This document shows, piece by piece, positions 61,201 through 64,000 of a stretch of DNA of 64,000 nt; within the stretch, counting starts at the first letter, position 1, and each line of letters starts with the position of its first letter. Under the pieces are notes generated by a model. The model made no database searches. It was not told where the DNA came from and was given only the letters and a program-made list of their open reading frames with translations. The position numbers and the translations under genes were made by a program. Source of the stretch: JAFECT01 sp036501825 (GTDB lineage: Bacteria > Pseudomonadota > Alphaproteobacteria > Caulobacterales > Caulobacteraceae); NCBI GenBank assembly GCA_036501825.1, contig DASXZP010000036.1, positions 248,001 to 312,000 on the forward strand, given 5' to 3'.

Positions 61201-61629
61201 CACCGCGCGCGCGGCCGGGTCGGCGATGACCGAGATGTCGCCCTTGTTCGAGTTCAGCAGCAGCCACTGCGGCGCCACCACGTCGATCTGGTTGATGTGC
61301 TGCTGCAGCGAGCGCGCGGAGGCGCCGATGTCGGTGACATGGAAGGCCACGACCAGCGGCTTGCCGGTGACCGTGGGCACCGGGGCGGTCTTGCGCTGTT
61401 GTTTTTGCAGTTCGCGCAGCCAGGGGATTTCCTTGGTGCGGTGATACTCGGTGTGCACCGCGGCCAGCGACCGGGGCGAGCGGAAGGCGACGCCCGGCAG
61501 GCTGGGCGAGGTCGCCAGCGTCATGGCGAAGCCGGCCAGCAGCAGGAACAGGATGGCGGTGAGGCCGCCGAACACCCACGAGGTGCGGCGCGATCGTTTG
61601 CCCGACGGGTCGTGGAAGACGTAGCTCAT
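58258..61629 (-). CDS. Tri-domain GH18-like / polysaccharide deacetylase / GT2 fusion
   Basis: The 1123-residue membrane protein has an N-terminal TM (about 18-40). A GH18-like barrel follows (about 85-440: FHVTDIGASARSLQQHI, ICFDFEDMKP with Asp/Glu in the catalytic position, VLMGYDEHY). Next is a NodB deacetylase (MVALTFDDGPDGRWTPKILD, GSHTFTHPN, RPPFLGDADPST, LLHDAGG). After more TMs a processive GT2 completes the protein (VSVLIPCFNEERVI, LVLDDGSTDRT, ALDADTQFPP, LAEDQDLTIAIQ, KQRFRWSFGTLQCLWKH). The GT2 carries DDG, DxD, ED and QxxRW-type motifs of chitin/hyaluronan/PNAG synthases. One polypeptide would thus make, deacetylate and trim an amino-sugar polymer. Start ATG 61629. Confidence 0.9.
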   Translation of the reverse strand: MSYVFHDPSGKRSRRTSWVFGGLTAILFLLLAGFAMTLATSPSLPGVAFRSPRSLAAVHTEYHRTKEIPWLRELQKQQRKTAPVPTVTGKPLVVAFHVTDIGASARSLQQHINQIDVVAPQWLLLNSNKGDISVIADPAARAVLRAAKKKPAVVAVIMNLQQSGWMGPMVDQLLENPKARVALIAAVVDQADKNAWAGICFDFEDMKPRGLALYPGFLAQAHAALRAHGHQLWATAPFDDLDWQPDKMQPSVDQLVLMGYDEHYRTGAPGSPASQGWYEENLARLTKHLDPNKTIVGLGSYGYDWAGKQSADTTTFEETTQTADDSDAEIDFDSDSLTPTFSYDDDGEKHEVWFLDAVSLFNEIQVTDSWRPHGYALWRLGTEDPDVWTVLGAAYGRASPAGLHTLTAGASVDFDGEGEILRVTGTPRPGHRDFTLDPKTNLVSDETYAVLPQGYRVERLGFDKQHEHMVALTFDDGPDGRWTPKILDILKRYNAPATFFVIGENMEHRPDIVMREVREGQEIGSHTFTHPNIGQVPLAEAALELNATQRLFQTLTGHSMRLFRPPFLGDADPSTPNEVAPLLLAQNMGYVNVGLRIDPDDWQKPAPALIIQRVLDQLETPRGNTPGRVILLHDAGGDRQATVDALPGLIQALRTNGYKLVLVSDLVRMSNGADMTEGQAMPPANRDSADLLIDRSAFFLVRNFEEGLRIMLMTAIVLGIGRLLFLASFAIAHVIKTARTKPPELDPSKPHPVSVLIPCFNEERVIVASVRQILNSDWKDLDILVLDDGSTDRTAEVVEEAFKDEPRVRLMRFENGGKASALNRGLKEVKGEIVVALDADTQFPPETIGRLARWFADPKIGAVAGNALVGNRMNLITRWQALEYVTAQNLERRALAVLGAVTVVPGAVGAWRRTALDEVGGYPTDTLAEDQDLTIAIQQAGWKVTFDADARAFTESPDTVKGLLKQRFRWSFGTLQCLWKHRSGLFSKKNPALGFVALPQVWLFQIAMTVVSPLVDVAVVLSLISAWMAAQSHPGEWNTDDMIRAIAYWMAFVLLDLAAGVVGMIMEPRAPWKDLPWLPLQRFGYRQLMYYVVVKAVANAVRGHRVLWGKLERKGTVAAPTRA

Positions 61630-61775
61630 GGTCCGGACGAAATCCTGGGCGGCTGGCAAAGCCTAGATCGGCGCTCGCCGGGGCGGAAGCCAGACCGTGG
61701 CCGGCCGCCGTCATACGACAAAACGCCCCAGCCGCAAGGCCGGCAGGTGTCACCGCGCCCTCACCACCATCCCTG

Positions 61776-61800
61776 CCCTTCCTCCATCGAGGAGGAAGGG
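61776..61800. repeat. Perfect 10-bp hairpin
   Basis: CCCTTCCTCC-ATCGA-GGAGGAAGGG lies in the 190-base gap between the DUF2306 gene and the start of the tri-domain gene, both on the minus strand. It has no T tract, so it is more likely a dispersed palindrome or RNA-stabilising hairpin than a classic terminator. Confidence 0.85.
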
Positions 61801-61819
61801 TTCGTGCTTCCGGTGGATC

Positions 61820-62374
61820 TCAGCTGAAGAACAGTCGCCACATCAGCCGGCCGGGGATGAAGGTCAAAAGCCCGGCGATGATCAGGCCGCCCAGGAACAG
61901 CCCCGCCATCAGCCGCCCGTGCAACTGGATGCGGGCCGTCCGCGCCGCCCACAGCGCCATCGGCAACGCGATGATCACCCAGCCGGAGATCAGGTGGATG
62001 AAGCTGAAGCGCCCGGGGTTCAGCTCGCGGATGAACAGCGAACTGATCGCGGTGGTCCCCATGGCCAGGACCCAGGTCCAGCCCAGCACCCGGTGCACGG
62101 TCGTGCCCTTCACCCCGATCAACTGGACGGTGCCCACCAGGAGCGCGGTCAGGGCGGCGGCGATGTGCAGCTTGATCTGGACGGGCTGGGCCGCCAGCAG
62201 CGCGAAATCGAGCAGGTGGGGATGGATCTGCAGCGAGCCGAAATAGGCCGCCCACTCGGCGAGGCTGTGCTGGGAGCCGACCACGATCAGCACCCCCAGC
62301 GAGATCGCGCCGCTGATGAGCAGGTCGCGCGGCCGGAAGAAGGGTCGGCGGGGTTCGAGGGCGTGCTGGGTCAT
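61820..62374 (-). CDS. DUF2306 multi-pass membrane protein
   Basis: The 184-residue protein has about four to five TM helices. DUF2306 features are KLHIAAALTALLVGTVQLIG, KGTTVHRVLGWTWVLAMGTTA and HLISGWVIIALPMALW; conserved His residues in HRxLG and the helices suggest haem or quinone contacts. Function unknown. ATG 62374, divergent from the LytTR gene with a 166-base gap. Confidence 0.85.
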   Translation of the reverse strand: MTQHALEPRRPFFRPRDLLISGAISLGVLIVVGSQHSLAEWAAYFGSLQIHPHLLDFALLAAQPVQIKLHIAAALTALLVGTVQLIGVKGTTVHRVLGWTWVLAMGTTAISSLFIRELNPGRFSFIHLISGWVIIALPMALWAARTARIQLHGRLMAGLFLGGLIIAGLLTFIPGRLMWRLFFS

Positions 62375-62540
62375 GTCGGGTCTCCGCTCGGGACGGGACC
62401 GGTCTGATCGCGCCGCCCGGGACTTGCGAGCGGGTATGCGCCGACGGCCGGGGCGTCTGCGGGAACGGACAGGCGCCGCCGTTGGCGAAGCGTGAGCGGC
62501 GGGGCTTCACGGGGCGCCGGCTTCGTGGTTTCAGACGGGC

Positions 62541-63308
62541 ATGGCCGAATCCGTCCCGTCCCCGTTGCTGGAAGAGCCGGCCTGGCGCAGCTGGCTGCGG
62601 GGGCTCGCCATCGCGGCGGTCGCGGCGCTGTTCCTGGCCTATCTCGGCCCCTTCGACACGCACGGGTTCCCGTTTGCGACGCGCATCCTCTATTGGGGCG
62701 TGCTGATGCTGGGCGGGGCGGTCTGGGGCCGGATCGCCGGCCAATGGATCGCGGATCTCCCGGTGTTCGCCGGGCGGCTGTTTCTGACCTCGGCGGTCCT
62801 GACGCTGGTGATCGCGGCGCCGGGCGTGTTCGCGGTCTGGGACTTCACCTCGGTGGTGTTCGGCCAGCCGCTGCTGGTTGCGACCCTTCCTTACTTCATC
62901 GGTCCGGTGATCGCCGTCTCGGCGGTGATGACCCTGATCAGCATGGCCGCCGACCGCAGGCCGCGCGAAACCCACGCCGCGCCCGGCGCCAAGCCCGCCC
63001 GCTTCCTCGACCGCCTGCCGCCGAAACTGAAGGGCGCCGAGCTCTACGCCGTGTCGGCCGAGGACCACTATTTGCGCATCCACACCGACCGCGGCTCCGA
63101 CCTGATCCTGATGCGCCTCGCCGACGCGGTGGGCGAACTGCAGGGCCTCGAGGGCGCCCAGACCCACCGTTCCTGGTGGGTCGCGAAGAGCGCGGTCACC
63201 GGCGCCGACCGCGGCGACGGCCGCGCGGTCTTCACCCTGAAGAACGGGGTGAAGGCGCCGGTCAGCCGGACCTACGCGCGCGTGCTGCGGCGGGAAGGTT
63301 GGTACTAA
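62541..63308 (+). CDS. LytTR DNA-binding regulator with membrane sensor domain
   Basis: The 255-residue protein has four hydrophobic helices (about 20-135) followed by a linker and a C-terminal LytTR domain (ELYAVSAEDHYLRIHTDRG, LILMRLADAVGEL, QTHRSWWVAKSAV, VFTLKNGVKAPVSRTYARVL). Membrane-bound LytTR regulators often control a neighbouring membrane-protein gene and themselves; the divergent DUF2306 gene is the obvious candidate. ATG 62541. Confidence 0.9.
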   Translation: MAESVPSPLLEEPAWRSWLRGLAIAAVAALFLAYLGPFDTHGFPFATRILYWGVLMLGGAVWGRIAGQWIADLPVFAGRLFLTSAVLTLVIAAPGVFAVWDFTSVVFGQPLLVATLPYFIGPVIAVSAVMTLISMAADRRPRETHAAPGAKPARFLDRLPPKLKGAELYAVSAEDHYLRIHTDRGSDLILMRLADAVGELQGLEGAQTHRSWWVAKSAVTGADRGDGRAVFTLKNGVKAPVSRTYARVLRREGWY

Positions 63309-63346
63309 GAGACTTTCGCACTCGCTTTCAGCGACGAGAAACGGTC

Positions 63347-63509
63347 ACCCTCACCCGAAGGGGGAGGGTCGCCTCGCGAAGCGAGCGGGGTGGGGGGCCT
63401 TCCACGACGTCGACCGTATCGCCGGCTTTGAGCGACACATCCTGCAAAGTCGCGCCTGTTACCCCACCCCTCGCGCTTCGCGCGGTCCCCTCCCCTTTCC
63501 GGGGAGGGG
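63347..63509. repeat. Dispersed palindromic intergenic element, copy 2
   Basis: This second copy of the element at 56741 has the same 5' half (GCGAAGCGAGCGGGGTGGGG). Its 3' half is more complete, CCCCACCCCTCGCGCTTCGC, and ends in a perfect CCCCTCCCC-TTTCC-GGGGAGGGG hairpin (63487-63509). It sits between convergent genes, a frequent location for REP-type elements that act as mRNA 3'-end stabilisers or terminators. Confidence 0.88.
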
Positions 63510-63542
63510 CTCGGTTGCGCCATCGGTCTTCGGAATGCAGCC

Positions 63543-64000
63543 CTAGCGTTTGCGGTTGGCGCGCCATTCGTCGGCGGTCTGGCCCCACAGGCGGACGGGT
63601 TGATCCTGATAGGGCGCCGGCATCGCCGCCATCTCCCGCGGCTTCGAGCCCAATCGCTCCGCGACCTTGGCGGAGGGAAGGTTCTCGTCATCGACGCAGT
63701 GGATGATGTCGGTCCAGCCGAGATGGTCGACGACGAAATCCATCGAGGCCGCCGCGCTCTCCACCGCATAGCCCTTGCCCCAGGCTTCGCGCGCGAGGCC
63801 CCAGCCGACTTCGGTCCCGGGCCATTCCGCCGGCATCCACGGACCGACGCGGCCGACCCACCGGCCGCTCGCCTTTTCGATCACCGAGAACATGGCATAG
63901 CCGTTCAGCGTCCATGACCCGGCCATGCTCATCAGCATGCGCCACACCTGCGAGCGCGACGACACGCCGCCGATGAAGCGCGCCACGTCCACGTCCTGCA
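63543..64000 (-). CDS. GNAT N-acetyltransferase (RimJ/RimL type), N-terminus beyond window
   Basis: The frame stays open to the window edge, so the true start lies outside. The visible 152 codons show VARFIGGVSSRSQVW near the start, then VGRVGPWMPAEWPGTEVGWG and LAREAWGKGYAVESAAASMD, an acetyl-CoA pyrophosphate-binding loop of R/Q-x-x-G-x-G/A type. CVDDENLPSAKVAERLGSK follows, as in RimJ/RimL-like acetyltransferases. An internal GTG at 63992 is less likely to be the start because family members have about 25 more residues before the FIGG segment. Substrate unknown. Confidence 0.85.
   Translation of the reverse strand, partial: QDVDVARFIGGVSSRSQVWRMLMSMAGSWTLNGYAMFSVIEKASGRWVGRVGPWMPAEWPGTEVGWGLAREAWGKGYAVESAAASMDFVVDHLGWTDIIHCVDDENLPSAKVAERLGSKPREMAAMPAPYQDQPVRLWGQTADEWRANRKR

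Noticed and set aside
1..64000. CRISPR arrays, insertion sequences, phage structural genes, rRNA
   Set aside because: I saw no regularly spaced repeats, transposase or integrase motifs, phage proteins or rRNA sequence in the window.

Overview
The window looks like a high-GC alphaproteobacterial chromosome, most likely Caulobacterales (Caulobacter/Phenylobacterium/Asticcacaulis type). This is inferred from gene content: the hemC-hemD-Mic60-hemY operon, a sugar-utilisation locus that pairs a TonB-dependent receptor with tryptophan-halogenase-like flavoproteins and a JmjC-type cupin, and frequent ATGA/GTGA/TGATG start-stop overlaps with GTG/TTG starts. No database search was possible, so family names rest on motifs read in the translations.

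Layout. 1-8.3 kb is housekeeping: the 5' end of acs, a creatininase-family hydrolase, a duplicated-barrel hypothetical, the tsaD-gpsA-Rieske-hypothetical operon on the minus strand, and the divergent heme operon. At 8.34 kb a tRNA-Thr(CGT) gene is followed immediately by an A/T-richer island (8.4-12 kb). Its core is a compact reverse-transcriptase locus: a hairpin-rich leader of about 215 bases, a 48-codon ORF with a very good ribosome binding site, a 246-residue RT (motif YLDD) overlapping that ORF, and a two-TM membrane protein overlapping the RT stop. Two exported proteins follow. This is my best candidate for an undescribed, possibly antiphage, system.

12-35.3 kb is a carbohydrate-utilisation locus: GH97 alpha-glucosidase, glucokinase, two MFS transporters, GH3 and GH5 beta-glycosidases, a GH87-like alpha-1,3-glucanase, a TonB receptor, a cupin, three tandem halogenase-like flavoproteins (the middle one lacking catalytic residues), a LacI-family regulator and a TPR/aspartyl-hydroxylase protein. 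Five copies of a palindromic operator (GACAGCGYTGTC) sit only upstream of genes in this locus, including lacI itself, so I read it as one regulon. The enzyme mix suggests mixed alpha/beta-glucans such as fungal cell wall.

35.5-40.6 kb is a phospho-signalling block: FHA-PP2C phosphatase, STAS antagonist, HATPase anti-sigma-type kinase, then a membrane Ser/Thr kinase divergent from a PP2C phosphatase. 40.6-47.6 kb holds a DNA-repair operon (GlsB-like, AlkB, ATP-dependent ligase), hemerythrin and SIS proteins, an AsmA-SemiSWEET-DUF3175 operon and a small lipoprotein. 48-56.7 kb has an M13 peptidase, an alpha/beta hydrolase, modABC, an unassigned TIM-barrel glycosidase and a MoeB/ThiF enzyme. 56.7-58.2 kb is a small atypical patch with a palindromic repeat element and a HEPN-like protein. 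The end carries a 1123-residue GH18/deacetylase/GT2 fusion, a DUF2306 membrane protein, a LytTR regulator, a second copy of the repeat and a truncated GNAT acetyltransferase.
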